Assembly (NCBI RefSeq): GCF_017355955.1
Contig: NZ_JAFFID010000005.1
Location: 62,001 to 126,000, forward strand
Direction: 5' to 3'
From: Sabulibacter ruber
Lineage (GTDB): Bacteria; Bacteroidota; Bacteroidia; Cytophagales; Hymenobacteraceae
Length of the DNA stretch: 64,000 bases
A program made the position numbers and the translations under genes. This document shows, piece by piece, positions 1 to 8,242 of this stretch (the first letter of the stretch is position 1; every line of letters starts with the position of its first letter). The notes under the pieces are model-generated. The model ran no database searches and was not told where the DNA came from. It saw only the letters and a program-made list of their open reading frames with translations.

Positions 1-616
1 CGCTCAGCAGCAGCACCGCCTTGATAATCTGCACCCAGGTAGTGGCAATCATACCGCCAAACAGCACGTACAGGGTCATCACGCAGCCTACTACCAGCAC
101 CGCAATCTCATAATCCAGCCCGAAGAGCGTTTTGATCAAGCCGCCCGCGCCCACCATTTGGGCAATCAGGTAGAAAGCGATGGTCATAAGCGAGCCCACT
201 GAGGAAACAATCCGGATGGGGCGCTGCCGCAGGCGGAAGGCCACCACATCGGCAAAGGTGTATTTACCCAGGTTACGGAGCGGCTCGGCAATCAGGAACA
301 TGATCAAAGGCCAGCCCACCAGGAAGCCAATGGAATAAATCAGGCCGTCGTAGCCTTTGGTGGCCACCATGCCGGCAATGCCCAGGAAAGAGGCGGCGCT
401 CATATAATCGCCGGCCAGGGCCAGCCCGTTTTGGAAGCCCGAGATGCTGCGGCCGGCGGCGTAAAACTCAGAGCCGGTCTTGGTTTTCTTGGCGGCCCAG
501 TACGTGATGTAGAGCGTGACGGCCACAAAAAGGAAAAACATGCCAATGGAAACCGGGTTGGCGGTGCCCAGCGTGGACACCCCCGCAGATGCTTGCAGGA
601 GAAGAGACAATAACAT
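1..616 (-). CDS. actP: Cation/acetate symporter ActP (SSS family), N-terminal part
   Basis: Reading leftward from the ATG at 616 gives about 205 residues without a stop; the gene runs off the left edge. The protein starts with hydrophobic MLLSLLLQAS, then TM segments with the motif YAAGRSISGFQNGLALAGDY, MSAASFLGIAG and LGKYTFADVVAFRLRQRP, all typical of ActP-type sodium:solute symporters that take up acetate and other short monocarboxylates across the inner membrane. It lies 35 bp downstream of a DUF485 (YjcH-type) gene on the same strand, the usual yjcH-actP order. Known family members are near 550 residues, so over half is missing here. Substrate choice between acetate and related carboxylates cannot be told from this part. 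Confidence 0.9.
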   Translation of the reverse strand, partial: MLLSLLLQASAGVSTLGTANPVSIGMFFLFVAVTLYITYWAAKKTKTGSEFYAAGRSISGFQNGLALAGDYMSAASFLGIAGMVATKGYDGLIYSIGFLVGWPLIMFLIAEPLRNLGKYTFADVVAFRLRQRPIRIVSSVGSLMTIAFYLIAQMVGAGGLIKTLFGLDYEIAVLVVGCVMTLYVLFGGMIATTWVQIIKAVLLLS

Positions 617-651
617 GGAAGTAGAGGCTAATTTTAGAGGTAGAAGGGAGA

Positions 652-960
652 CTATTGGATCTTGTTTTTCAGGTTTTCCACCGAGGTGTCATACTTGTTA
701 TTGGCCCAAAAAACGTAAACTCCGGTCAAAAGCCAGGCAAACAGAATGATGCCCAGCCCCACCGGAATAGCCAACGTGGTGTATTCTCCAATCCTGGTAG
801 CCAGCACTTCCTTGTTAAACGCCACCAACAGCAGAAACCCGAAATACACCACCAGCATGGTGAAGGTAAGGACCAGCGAGACCGACCATCGCTGCTTTAC
901 CAGTTTCTTAAAATCAGGGCTCTCCAATAATTCATGAGTGGTACGGGGCTGTTGGTTCAT
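652..960 (-). CDS. DUF485 membrane protein (YjcH-like), partner of ActP
   Basis: This 102-residue protein has two hydrophobic segments (about residues 28-50 and 62-85) and the N-terminal signature LLESPDFKKLVKQRW, characteristic of DUF485/YjcH. YjcH genes sit immediately upstream of actP in many bacteria and are co-transcribed with it; the role is unproven, perhaps accessory to the symporter. Here actP starts 35 bp downstream on the same strand, so the two are very likely one operon read leftward from the 961-1157 spacer shared with rnhB. Confidence 0.88.
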   Translation of the reverse strand: MNQQPRTTHELLESPDFKKLVKQRWSVSLVLTFTMLVVYFGFLLLVAFNKEVLATRIGEYTTLAIPVGLGIILFAWLLTGVYVFWANNKYDTSVENLKNKIQ

Positions 961-1157
961 AAGGCTAAGTGTTACATGTTAGGGTTAAAAGGAAAAAGGT
1001 AAGAGAAATAGAAAGCGTTATCTAGATTCCCGATGGAGAAAAAATCAGGAAACAGACCGCATAATTTAATGAGTTATCTCTAAACAGTAATATAGTTTAA
1101 CCGAATTATTTGCCTTCTTTGCCTGTTTGTTTAAAGAATTGATAAAAATGTTTTACC
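961..1157. promoter_or_regulatory. Divergent promoter region between DUF485-actP and rnhB
   Basis: This AT-rich 197-bp spacer separates two divergently transcribed genes and must hold both promoters. I do not find a clean TAnnTTTG -7 box on either strand, so no exact sites are assigned. Confidence 0.45.
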
Positions 1158-1769
1158 ATGCTAATCGCAAATCATAGCGGAAACCTGTTGGAGGTGGGTC
1201 TGGACGAGGCTGGCCGAGGATGTCTGGCCGGACCGGTGGTAGCCGCCGCGGTGGTATTGCCCCTGGATTTTTTCCACCCCTTGCTCACCGATTCCAAGCA
1301 GCTGAGCGCGAAACAGCGGGAGCAATTGCGGGAAGAAGTATGCAAGGAAGCCCTGCACTGGGCCGTGGCCGAGGTGAGCCCGCAGGAGATTGACGAGATC
1401 AACATCCTGAACGCTTCCTTTCTGGCCATGCACCGCGCCTTGGACCAGTTAACGATTACCCCGGAGTACCTGCTGGTAGACGGCAACCGGTTTAAGCGCT
1501 ACAAAGAGGTGCCGCACGCCTGCATGGTGAAAGGCGATGGCCGTTTTTACAGCATTGCGGCGGCTTCCATTCTGGCCAAAACGCACCGCGATGACCTGAT
1601 GAGCACCCTGGGGCTGGAGTTCCCGCACTACAAATGGCACCAGAACGCGGGCTACCCCACCAAGGCGCACCGGAACGCTATCTCGGAGCACGGCGTGTCC
1701 CCGCACCACCGGGTATCTTTCAAACTTCTGGCCGAGGACCAACCCAGCCTTTTCGCGGAGCCGTTTTAG
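1158..1769 (+). CDS. rnhB: Ribonuclease HII
   Basis: RNase HII cuts RNA in RNA-DNA hybrids and at single ribonucleotides embedded in DNA. The 203-residue length fits the family. The active-site motif GLDEAGRG is at residues 14-21 (D16, E17), a further acidic residue D108 lies in LLVDGNRF, and the conserved segment SIAAASILAKTHRDD is at 132-146. The C-terminal GYPTKAH and SPHHRVSFK blocks are also standard. The ATG at 1158 places DEAGRG at the usual distance from the N terminus. The gene stands alone; a degenerate palindromic element overlaps its stop codon. A second, unrelated RNase H (type I) is encoded at 52.7 kb. Confidence 0.95.
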   Translation: MLIANHSGNLLEVGLDEAGRGCLAGPVVAAAVVLPLDFFHPLLTDSKQLSAKQREQLREEVCKEALHWAVAEVSPQEIDEINILNASFLAMHRALDQLTITPEYLLVDGNRFKRYKEVPHACMVKGDGRFYSIAAASILAKTHRDDLMSTLGLEFPHYKWHQNAGYPTKAHRNAISEHGVSPHHRVSFKLLAEDQPSLFAEPF

Positions 1770-1788
1770 GGCTAGTTTCTGAAAATTA
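1762..1788. repeat. Palindromic element, left half only
   Basis: The sequence CGTTTTAGGGCTAGTTTCTG followed by AAAATTA matches the left half and centre of the dispersed element, but the right arm is absent. It overlaps the rnhB stop codon, so either the element decayed or rnhB captured a stop inside it. Confidence 0.5.
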
Positions 1789-1904
1789 CTACCGTAGAGA
1801 CAAGGCACTGCCCTGTCTCCCCACGTATTGCCTTGTTTCACCACGTTCCGCTGGCCTCACGAGAAAAGGAGCAGTTTTAAGGTTCGTTTGAAGAAACCAG
1901 ATAA

Positions 1905-1966
1905 AAAGCCGAGAGGCGTTTCAGAGCCGATTTCCCAGAATCAGCCCCGAAACGCCTCTCGGCTTT
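1905..1966. terminator. Bidirectional hairpin terminator with a nested palindromic element
   Basis: Perfect 18-bp arms (1905-1922 and 1949-1966, AAAGCCGAGAGGCGTTTC and its complement) enclose a core resembling the dispersed element (GAGCCGATTTCCCAGAATCA then GCCCC). A/T runs lie on both sides. It sits between the converging rnhB and response-regulator genes, so it can stop transcription from both. Confidence 0.8.
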
Positions 1967-1980
1967 AAAATAGAAAGATA

Positions 1981-2424
1981 TTACTGGGGTTTCAGTTTCA
2001 GCAGGTCAAGGAAGAGGCTGAAGCTATCCAGGCTGGAGGCTCCATCGTTGAAGGTGTCAAAGGTGAGCGGTTTTACAATGTAACCGTTCACGCGCAGGTT
2101 CTGGGCGGCAAATCTGTCTGAGTCCTCGTTGGAGGTGGTCATGATAAATACATTCAGGTGAGAAAGCAGAGGGTCTTGCCGGATTTCGGTCAACAACTCA
2201 ATACCGTTCATTCTGGGCATATTTATGTCTAACAGGATAATGCTGGGCAACGGATCTAACTTTGGGGTGCCGGGCTCACCCCGTAACATAGCTAGGGCCT
2301 CGCGTCCGTTTTTGGCTTTGTGTAGCGGCACCATCACCTTGAGTTTTCTTAACTCCCGTTCCACACTCATGGCGTCAAGGTAATCGTCTTCCACTAACAA
2401 AATACTAGGTTGCGAATCACTCAT
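1981..2424 (-). CDS. Single-domain response regulator (CheY/Rcp1-like)
   Basis: A stand-alone receiver domain of 147 residues with no output domain. The acidic pair is ED in ILLVEDDYLDA, the phospho-acceptor aspartate is in IILLDINMPRMNG (about D66), the switch threonines are in IMTTSNED and the conserved lysine in GYIVKPL. This layout matches Rcp1-type regulators that take phosphate from a cognate histidine kinase and act through protein contacts. The ATG at 2424 is chosen; an in-frame TTG 30 bp upstream would add a non-conserved tail. It lies 43 bp downstream of the histidine kinase gene on the same strand, so the pair is almost certainly co-expressed. Confidence 0.88.
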   Translation of the reverse strand: MSDSQPSILLVEDDYLDAMSVERELRKLKVMVPLHKAKNGREALAMLRGEPGTPKLDPLPSIILLDINMPRMNGIELLTEIRQDPLLSHLNVFIMTTSNEDSDRFAAQNLRVNGYIVKPLTFDTFNDGASSLDSFSLFLDLLKLKPQ

Positions 2425-2467
2425 AGTTACTTTTTTAGGTACAGGTAAATTCAAATATAAAAGGTAA

Positions 2468-3961
2468 TCAGGCGTTGGCCAACTTTACTTTTGGCCAGGT
2501 AAAGGTGAAGGTAGAGCCTTTACCTACTGCAGATGAGACTCTTATGGAGCCCCCGTGGCTGTCAATTATTTTTTTCACAATGGCCAGGCCCACCCCGGTA
2601 CTCTCCACGGCATCGCGCTCCTGCAAGGTCTGGAATAGCACAAAAATGCGGTCATGGTACTCTTCTTCAATGCCGGGCCCGTCATCGGTCACTGAGAATT
2701 CATGGAAATTTTCCAGTTCCTGGTAGCCAATGGTCACGTGGCCCCGGGTGTTATGGTGGTACTTGATAGCGTTACTGATGAGGTTAGAGAAAACCTGCTG
2801 CAACTCTACCTTAGCTGCCTGCACCACCGGTAACCGTTCCGGAATGTGTACCTGGAACCCGGCGGGAGGGCTGACCATGTCTATGACTTCATACAAAATC
2901 GCCTGAACGTCTACTATTTCCTGGGGCAGGCTGGTACGACCAATGCGGGCCAGGGCCAGAATTCCGTTAATGAGGTTTTCCATGCGGTGCACCCGTATGC
3001 GCATCATCATGAGGTACTCCTGAATGTGGCCGGGCAGTTCTTTGCCCATGTCTTCCTCAACCCAGCGCGAAGCATTCTCAATGCCACGCAACGGGGCTTT
3101 CAAGTCATGGGAAACAACGTAGGCAAACTGGTCCAGCTCTTTGTTTTTGCTCTCCAGGGCCGTAATGGTCTTGTCAATGGTAGAGGCCATGCGGTTCAGG
3201 GAGTTGGTGAGGCGGGTGAGTTCGTCGTTGGCATCGTCCTCAATCTGGGTTTTGTATTCGCCGTGGGAGATTTTATCGGCCAGGTTCACCATCTTCAGGA
3301 TACGGCGCGAGATAAGGCGGGTGATGTAGTACGCCCAACCCAGGCCCAGTAATACTGAGATAACCGTTAGCGTAGTGGAGATGCGGCGGGTGTTGGCAAT
3401 ACTTTTCTGCAGCCGTTTGTTACGCTCCTCGCGCACCTTGTATTCTATGCTGTTGAAGTCTTTGAAGTAAATGCGCATCTGGTCTGTGATGCGCTTGCCT
3501 TCTTCGTTCAAGACCAGAAAGCCGTGTTCCAGAGAGTTGATGCCCGTAATGGTATGGCCTTTCTCTACTTCCTTGGTTTTTTCCTGAATCAGGAGCTCAG
3601 AGAACTCATTGAGCCATTTCTTGTGAAGGTCTTCTATCTGTTTCACCCGGCGCAACTGCTCGGGTTCATCCTGCATGTACTTCTTGAGCAGATCAAACTG
3701 GGCGGGCAGAAGCGGGGCGGCAGTGTAATAGGGCTCCAGAAAGGTTTTGTTGCCGGTGAGCAGGTAACCACGCATACCGGTTTCCATGTCAATCAGGTTC
3801 CGGTGCAAAGAAGCCGAGGTGCGCGTAATATTCTGAGATTCTGTCACGAACGCCGAGTTGGCAATCACGTCTTCAGACAACTGGTAATTGACAATGGCTA
3901 CCGAGGTAAAAAGGAGTGAAATAAGAACAAAGCCTGCGAAGAGCTTGGTTGATAGATTCAT
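2468..3961 (-). CDS. CHASE3-HAMP sensor histidine kinase
   Basis: Inner-membrane sensor kinase of 497 residues. Order: N-terminal TM (FAGFVLISLLFTSVAIVNY), an extracytoplasmic helical CHASE3-like domain with LIDMETGMRGYLLTGN, a second TM (STTLTVISVLLGLGWAYYI), HAMP linker, HisKA dimerisation domain with the phosphorylated His in VSHDLKAPLRGIENA, and an ATPase domain with N box NAIKYHHN, DDGPGIEEEYHDRIF and GVGLAIVKKIIDSHGG. The start at 3961 (MNLSTKLFAGF) places the first TM at the N terminus; a longer frame to 4051 would add 30 unlikely residues. The response regulator follows directly. The signal is unknown. Confidence 0.9.
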   Translation of the reverse strand: MNLSTKLFAGFVLISLLFTSVAIVNYQLSEDVIANSAFVTESQNITRTSASLHRNLIDMETGMRGYLLTGNKTFLEPYYTAAPLLPAQFDLLKKYMQDEPEQLRRVKQIEDLHKKWLNEFSELLIQEKTKEVEKGHTITGINSLEHGFLVLNEEGKRITDQMRIYFKDFNSIEYKVREERNKRLQKSIANTRRISTTLTVISVLLGLGWAYYITRLISRRILKMVNLADKISHGEYKTQIEDDANDELTRLTNSLNRMASTIDKTITALESKNKELDQFAYVVSHDLKAPLRGIENASRWVEEDMGKELPGHIQEYLMMMRIRVHRMENLINGILALARIGRTSLPQEIVDVQAILYEVIDMVSPPAGFQVHIPERLPVVQAAKVELQQVFSNLISNAIKYHHNTRGHVTIGYQELENFHEFSVTDDGPGIEEEYHDRIFVLFQTLQERDAVESTGVGLAIVKKIIDSHGGSIRVSSAVGKGSTFTFTWPKVKLANA

Positions 3962-4071
3962 GTAGTGTGCGCTAGGAATGACGTTTCCGTCACTCGGGTA
4001 GTATACAGAAACAGCCGTTCTTTCCTGGTCTGGGAAAAGCCGGCTGCGCAAAAATAGATTTTTTACGGTAC

Positions 4072-4686
4072 TTACACCGCCATAGGTTTATAAGAGTACT
4101 CTTCCAGCAAGGCCTGCCCAGTAGTTGTGGCGCAACCGCGCAGGTAGTAGACAATCACCCCTTTAAACAACTCCTGGTACTCAAACGCCAAAGAGGGAAA
4201 CAGTTGCGGGTTAAGCAATCCCTGGAGCAGGTTCAGAAGCACCCGTACCACAATCTCCGGCCTAAGGTCTTGCTGCAGGTATCCTTCCTTCATGCACTGG
4301 GTTAGTAACGGAAGCATATAGTCCTGGGCTAGCTGCCGCATGAACAATTCCAGCCGAGACCAGGACCTAGGGTAGAAATCGCGCAGATCCTGCACAAACA
4401 CGGGGCTGAAAGAATAGACCTCCTCCACGCTGAACTGAAGCAACTGCAACAAGGCTTCCATAGGGTTTTCGGCCTCTTCTACCACACTTTCGGCCACAGC
4501 CTGGCGTACATGCAGAGAGTGGGCAATGCACCGCTGCACCAGGTCTTTCCTGGAAGTCGCAATCTCATGCAAAGTGCCCCTGGAGATATCCAGCGCTTCT
4601 AACAAAGCTTCTGTTGAGGTGTTCTGGATTCCCTTTTGCTCAAAGAGGATCAACGCCTCGTTTAGTATCGTTTCCCTGAAACTCAT
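4072..4686 (-). CDS. TetR/AcrR-family transcriptional regulator
   Basis: A 204-residue protein with an N-terminal TetR-type helix-turn-helix: ILNEALILFEQKGIQNTS, then ALLEALDISRGTLHEIATSR, where YYYF-type residues usual in recognition helices are replaced by HEIATSRKDL. The C-terminal two-thirds is helical and presumably binds a small ligand and dimerises. It stands alone between the histidine kinase gene and a 434-bp spacer, with no transporter beside it, so its target cannot be inferred; TetR proteins often regulate themselves and a divergent neighbour (here gcvT). Confidence 0.82.
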   Translation of the reverse strand: MSFRETILNEALILFEQKGIQNTSTEALLEALDISRGTLHEIATSRKDLVQRCIAHSLHVRQAVAESVVEEAENPMEALLQLLQFSVEEVYSFSPVFVQDLRDFYPRSWSRLELFMRQLAQDYMLPLLTQCMKEGYLQQDLRPEIVVRVLLNLLQGLLNPQLFPSLAFEYQELFKGVIVYYLRGCATTTGQALLEEYSYKPMAV

Positions 4687-5120
4687 GCCGCCACCATTAA
4701 ACGTACCAGTGCGTTACCACAGAATTCCTTTGCCTTACAACTGAGAAAAGAAGATTGAAAACCAACCAGACAGATAGGGTATGCAGGAATCGTACTAACT
4801 AGAAAAGCATACGGGAGCACCTCTTGTTACGTTTTATACTATAAGGGAAAATGCTGTAACATTAAGATGAAAATCAAAGGGTTATGAAGCTGTTTTGCTA
4901 CTAAAGGAGGATTTTCAACCATTGGGAGGGTATTTTACACTTGAAATGAGTTGATCTGAGAAACGCGGCCGTTGTACTTTTCTATGGAGATTGTAGCAGC
5001 GAAATCTCTTGTAATCCAACGGTTTTGGAACTGGCCCGGCACAGAGGCCGAAGGTTTAGAAACCCAACCTTATTTCATACTTTTGCCTTTCTATTACCGA
5101 GTTTCCTAAATCAATTATAC
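4687..5120. other. 434-bp AT-rich spacer between tetR and gcvT
   Basis: No convincing gene or RNA was seen. It holds the promoters of the divergent tetR and gcvT genes; the gcvT candidate is described separately. A purine-rich AAAGGAGG-like stretch near 4910 has no start codon at a useful distance and was not called. Confidence 0.5.
5055..5085 (+). promoter_or_regulatory. Candidate gcvT promoter
   Basis: The -7 box TACTTTTG (5078-5085) matches the Bacteroidota consensus TAnnTTTG exactly; TTTA at 5055-5058 is a one-mismatch -33 box with a 19-bp spacer. It lies 35 bp before the chosen gcvT start and argues against the longer reading frame beginning at 5025. Confidence 0.5.
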
Positions 5121-6215
5121 ATGGAATTGAAGAAAATTGCCCTGAATGATGTGCACGAAGCCTTGGGTGCTAAAATGGTGCCTTTCGCGGGTTACAACAT
5201 GCCTGTCCGTTACAGCTCTGACCTGGATGAGCACCATACCGTACGGAAAGCAGTTGGTATTTTTGACGTGTCGCACATGGGCGAGTTCCTGGTTTCCGGT
5301 CCGCAGGCCCTGGACCTGATCCAGCGCATAACCACCAACGATGCCTCCAAGCTCACCCCGGGTAAAATCCAGTACTCCTGCCTTCCAAACGCTGAGGGCG
5401 GCATTGTGGATGACCTGTTGGTGTACTGCCTGGCCCCCGAGGAATACATGCTGGTGGTGAACGCCTCCAACATTGAGAAAGACTGGAACTGGATAAACCA
5501 ATTTAACACCAATGGCGCCGAGCTGAAGAATGTCTCCGATGAGATGTCTTTGTTTGCCGTTCAGGGCCCTAAAGCCGTTGACGCGCTGCAAAGCCTGACT
5601 CCGGTAGACCTGAAAAACATGGTGTACTACACCTTTGACAAAGGCACCTTCGCCGGACAGCCCGACGTGATTATCTCGGCTACGGGTTACACCGGTGCCG
5701 GCGGATTTGAGATCTACGTACCCAACGAGAGCGCCAAAGAGGTGTTCCAGAAGATCATGGAAGCCGGTGCCGAATACGGTATTAAGCCGATTGGCTTAGG
5801 TGCCCGCGATACCCTCCGTCTGGAGATGGGCTACTGCCTCTACGGCAACGACATCACCGATTCTACCTCGCCCCTGGAAGCCGGTCTGGGCTGGATCACC
5901 AAATTCAACAAAGACTTCACCAACGCGCAGAACCTCAAAACCCAGAAAGAGCAGGGCGTGAGCCGGAAGCTTATCGGGTTTGAGATGATGGAGCAGGGCA
6001 TTCCGCGTAGCCACTACGAGATCGTGAACGCCGAGGGCGCCACCATCGGCGAAGTGACCTCGGGCACCATGTCGCCGTCGTTGGGCAAAGGTGTGGGCTT
6101 GGGCTACGTGCAGAATGAGTTCACCGCTCCCGGCAGCGAGATCTTCATCAAGGTGCGTAACAAACAGCTCAAAGCTCAGGTAGTGAAACTGCCTTTCTAC
6201 AAACCAACTGTATAA
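5121..6215 (+). CDS. gcvT: Glycine cleavage system T protein (aminomethyltransferase)
   Basis: GcvT transfers the methylene unit from the aminomethylated H protein to tetrahydrofolate, releasing ammonia. The 364-residue protein shows MVPFAGYNMPVRYSS, FDVSHMGEF, TTNDASKLTPGKIQYSC and LAVQGPKA-like (SLFAVQGPKA) folate-fold motifs, ATGYTGAGGFEIYV, and the C-terminal SGTMSPSLGKGVGLGYV block. The start at 5121 fits the family and a -7 box 35 bp upstream; the frame is open to 5025 but the extra 32 residues are not conserved. The H and P proteins are not in the window. A T-rich hairpin follows the gene. Confidence 0.95.
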   Translation: MELKKIALNDVHEALGAKMVPFAGYNMPVRYSSDLDEHHTVRKAVGIFDVSHMGEFLVSGPQALDLIQRITTNDASKLTPGKIQYSCLPNAEGGIVDDLLVYCLAPEEYMLVVNASNIEKDWNWINQFNTNGAELKNVSDEMSLFAVQGPKAVDALQSLTPVDLKNMVYYTFDKGTFAGQPDVIISATGYTGAGGFEIYVPNESAKEVFQKIMEAGAEYGIKPIGLGARDTLRLEMGYCLYGNDITDSTSPLEAGLGWITKFNKDFTNAQNLKTQKEQGVSRKLIGFEMMEQGIPRSHYEIVNAEGATIGEVTSGTMSPSLGKGVGLGYVQNEFTAPGSEIFIKVRNKQLKAQVVKLPFYKPTV

Positions 6216-6218
6216 GTT

Positions 6219-6246
6219 CTGAGTCTTGAGTCATGAGTCCTGAGTC
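6219..6246. repeat. Heptamer array NTGAGTC x4
   Basis: Four exact-phase 7-bp units: CTGAGTC, TTGAGTC, ATGAGTC, CTGAGTC. It begins 4 bp after the gcvT stop and is the inverted partner of the GACTCAG array at 6339-6371, with a palindromic element between them. Confidence 0.75.
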
Positions 6247-6282
6247 AATTGATTTTTCCGGCTCAAGACGCAGAACCCTCTA

Positions 6283-6336
6283 TTGGCGTTTAGCGGCTGT
6301 TTTCCCAGAAACAGCTCCTAAACGCCAACTTTTTTA
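6283..6336 (+). terminator. gcvT terminator formed by a palindromic element
   Basis: Arms TTGGCGTTTA (6283-6292) and TAAACGCCAA (6319-6328) enclose an element core (GCGGCTGTTTTCCCAG / AAACAGCTCC). CTTTTTT follows at once, giving a standard Rho-independent terminator for gcvT. Confidence 0.75.
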
Positions 6337-6338
6337 AA

Positions 6339-6371
6339 GACTCAGGACTCAGAACTCAAGACTCAGAACTC
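6339..6371. repeat. Heptamer array GACTCAG x4.7
   Basis: Units GACTCAG, GACTCAG, AACTCAA, GACTCAG and a partial AACTC, in exact 7-bp phase. They end 7 bp before the comB start. This is the reverse complement of the array at 6219-6246. Confidence 0.75.
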
Positions 6372-6378
6372 TTTTCCC

Positions 6379-7092
6379 ATGCCTTCTTTAGATGTTTGTT
6401 TCAGCCCCGAGCTGTTGCACCTGTATAATTTAACCGGCAAGATTGCCGTAGTAGTGGATGTGCTGCGGGCCACCTCCAGCATGGTGACTGCGCTGTCGCA
6501 CGGTGTTGCCCACATTACGCCCGTGAGCGAACTGGAGGCTTGCCTCGCTTACCGCGACCAGGGCTACCTGGTGGCCGCCGAGCGCGAAGGCCTCAAAGCC
6601 GATGGGTTTGACCTGGGCAATTCCCCGTTCCATTACCTGGAGGAAGACCGCACCGGCCGTTTCCTGGCCATCACCACCACCAACGGCACCAAAGCCATGC
6701 GCCTGTCCAGCTCCGCCGATGAAGTCCTGGCCGGCGCTTTCCTCAACGTGGGCGCCATCGCCGACTACGTGCGGAAAGCCGGGAAAGACGTGGTAGTAGT
6801 CTGCGCCGGATGGAAAGGCCTCTTCAACCTGGAAGACACCCTGTTTGCAGGCGCCCTTGCCGACCGCCTGCAAGGTGATTTCACGTTTGACCACGATGCT
6901 ACCCAAGCCGCCTGGCACCTCTACACCACCGCCAAGCCCGATATGATGGGCTTCCTGGCCAATGCCTCGCACGTGCAGCGCATGAAGCGCCTGGACATCC
7001 TAAAAGACACCGAGTTCTGCCTGCAGGAAGACGTGTACACCGTGGTGCCCATCCTGAAAGGCGATTTCCTGGTGCCCGCTGAGCTCGCGTAA
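6379..7092 (+). CDS. comB: 2-phosphosulfolactate phosphatase-like protein (ComB family)
   Basis: ComB proteins hydrolyse 2-phosphosulfolactate in coenzyme M synthesis in archaea; bacterial members are common but their substrate is often unproven. The 237-residue protein has VVDVLRATSSMVTAL, GLKADGFDLGNSP, FLAITTTNGTKAM and VCAGWKGLFNLEDTLFAG, the conserved blocks of the family. The ATG follows the heptamer array, leaving almost no room for a conventional promoter, so it may be transcribed by read-through from gcvT or from a promoter inside the 6216-6378 repeat region. Confidence 0.85.
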   Translation: MPSLDVCFSPELLHLYNLTGKIAVVVDVLRATSSMVTALSHGVAHITPVSELEACLAYRDQGYLVAAEREGLKADGFDLGNSPFHYLEEDRTGRFLAITTTNGTKAMRLSSSADEVLAGAFLNVGAIADYVRKAGKDVVVVCAGWKGLFNLEDTLFAGALADRLQGDFTFDHDATQAAWHLYTTAKPDMMGFLANASHVQRMKRLDILKDTEFCLQEDVYTVVPILKGDFLVPAELA

Positions 7093-7113
7093 TCACCAAG
7101 GAGCACGCGTTTG

Positions 7114-7173
7114 TGCCTTCTTTCTGTTTTCGGGCTGATTTTTAGAAATCGGTCCGAAAACAGAAAGAAGGCA
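7114..7173. terminator. Bidirectional hairpin with a palindromic-element core
   Basis: Perfect 20-bp arms (7114-7133 and 7154-7173; TGCCTTCTTTCTGTTTTCGG and complement) enclose GCTGATTTTTAGAAATCGGT, an element core. It separates converging comB and DUF2490 genes. Confidence 0.8.
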
Positions 7174-7201
7174 TTTTCATTTGAAAGGAAAGTGCGGGTT
7201 T

Positions 7202-8047
7202 CTAATGCGCCGAATGCTTTCCGAAGGGATCCTGCAACTGCACATCAAAGGCCAGGTAAGAAGTTTTGTGCCCATGCGGCTTGAACTGTTCCATCAGACC
7301 TAAATCCACACTCAGCGGCGAATGGGCGAACACATGCCGGAAATAAAGGGATAACCGGTCCTCGGTGAAATGGTAAGCAGACCAAGTGTTCTCCTTGGTT
7401 TTATCCGTCACGGTCAATACCTCGTTTCCCCCGATCAGGAAATTGCTGTGGGCCTGGTTCAGGGGAATACTGGCTTGCGCCTTCAGCCTGATCCTGATTT
7501 CCTTGGGCGTTGCGAGGGGCGTTTCTGAAGACTGATAGAAACTGCGCCACTCGGGCCGGAAAGTATAGGTTATAGCCACCCGCTTCAACTGATGCTTGTA
7601 CTGTAGCCGGCTGTAAAAGCGCACTTCCTTCTTATGGGCCGGGTCCTCCCGTTCATAGGGCGGCTCCGATGAATACTCATTCTGCCGCCGAAAACTTCCC
7701 GCCACTGAGAATTGCCAGTGGGAGTTTACGCCATAACTTATTTCCTCGTTCAGCACCAGCAATCCCTGCTTCTTGAACAAAGCCCAATTGTCAGGGTCGC
7801 TTTCCCGGGCCACTCCTACATAAGTGCTGGACACCCACCGTGTTCCCAGATGTTGCGTCAATCCAATGGCTCCCCAACTGACGCCCTTGGTGGAACCTAC
7901 GCCCGGCGGAGAAATCTGGGCATGCGCTGAGCTAATGAGAAGAATAAATAGAATGGCTACCAATCCCGGGCGGAGAAAGGTTAAATGTGCCGAGACGCGG
8001 TAATAGGGAGTAGGGGAGGTGTTGTAAGGAGTGGAGGTTTTACGCAT
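7202..8047 (-). CDS. DUF2490-type outer-membrane beta-barrel protein
   Basis: A 281-residue predicted secreted protein. Residues about 25-43 (LRPGLVAILFILLISSAHAQ) form a signal peptide with an AHAQ cleavage site, after a long basic start; an internal start may be used. The rest is rich in alternating beta strands (FYSRLQYKHQL, AITYTFRPEWRSFY, LSLYFRHVFAHSPLSVDLG), as in the DUF2490 family, many members of which are small outer-membrane barrels of unknown role. It is monocistronic between two structured intergenic regions. DUF2490 membership is judged from strand pattern and the C-terminal block, so it is moderately sure. Confidence 0.65.
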   Translation of the reverse strand: MRKTSTPYNTSPTPYYRVSAHLTFLRPGLVAILFILLISSAHAQISPPGVGSTKGVSWGAIGLTQHLGTRWVSSTYVGVARESDPDNWALFKKQGLLVLNEEISYGVNSHWQFSVAGSFRRQNEYSSEPPYEREDPAHKKEVRFYSRLQYKHQLKRVAITYTFRPEWRSFYQSSETPLATPKEIRIRLKAQASIPLNQAHSNFLIGGNEVLTVTDKTKENTWSAYHFTEDRLSLYFRHVFAHSPLSVDLGLMEQFKPHGHKTSYLAFDVQLQDPFGKHSAH

Positions 8048-8176
8048 AGTTTCTTTCAGTTAAAGGTTATCTCAAGGACCTTGCAAAGTCAGGTCAAAGA
8101 GACAGCCTAATACTGGAAGAAATTGGGAAGAAATAAATAAGCTTTAAGACGTGGGTTTGCCCTCTTCACAAGAACC

Positions 8177-8215
8177 CGTTTCAAGGCTGGTTTCAGGAAA
8201 AGCAGCCTTGAAACG
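8177..8215. repeat. Palindromic element, perfect 13-bp arms
   Basis: Arms CGTTTCAAGGCTG (8177-8189) and CAGCCTTGAAACG (8203-8215) are exact complements around a 13-bp centre. This is one of the best-preserved copies and is not followed by a T tract. Confidence 0.8.
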
Positions 8216-8242
8216 AATACTTTGCTTTAAGTAAACACTTAC

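Noticed and set aside
6219..6371. CRISPR array
   Set aside because: Unit length is 7 bp without spacers and the two arrays are inverted; no cas genes are present.
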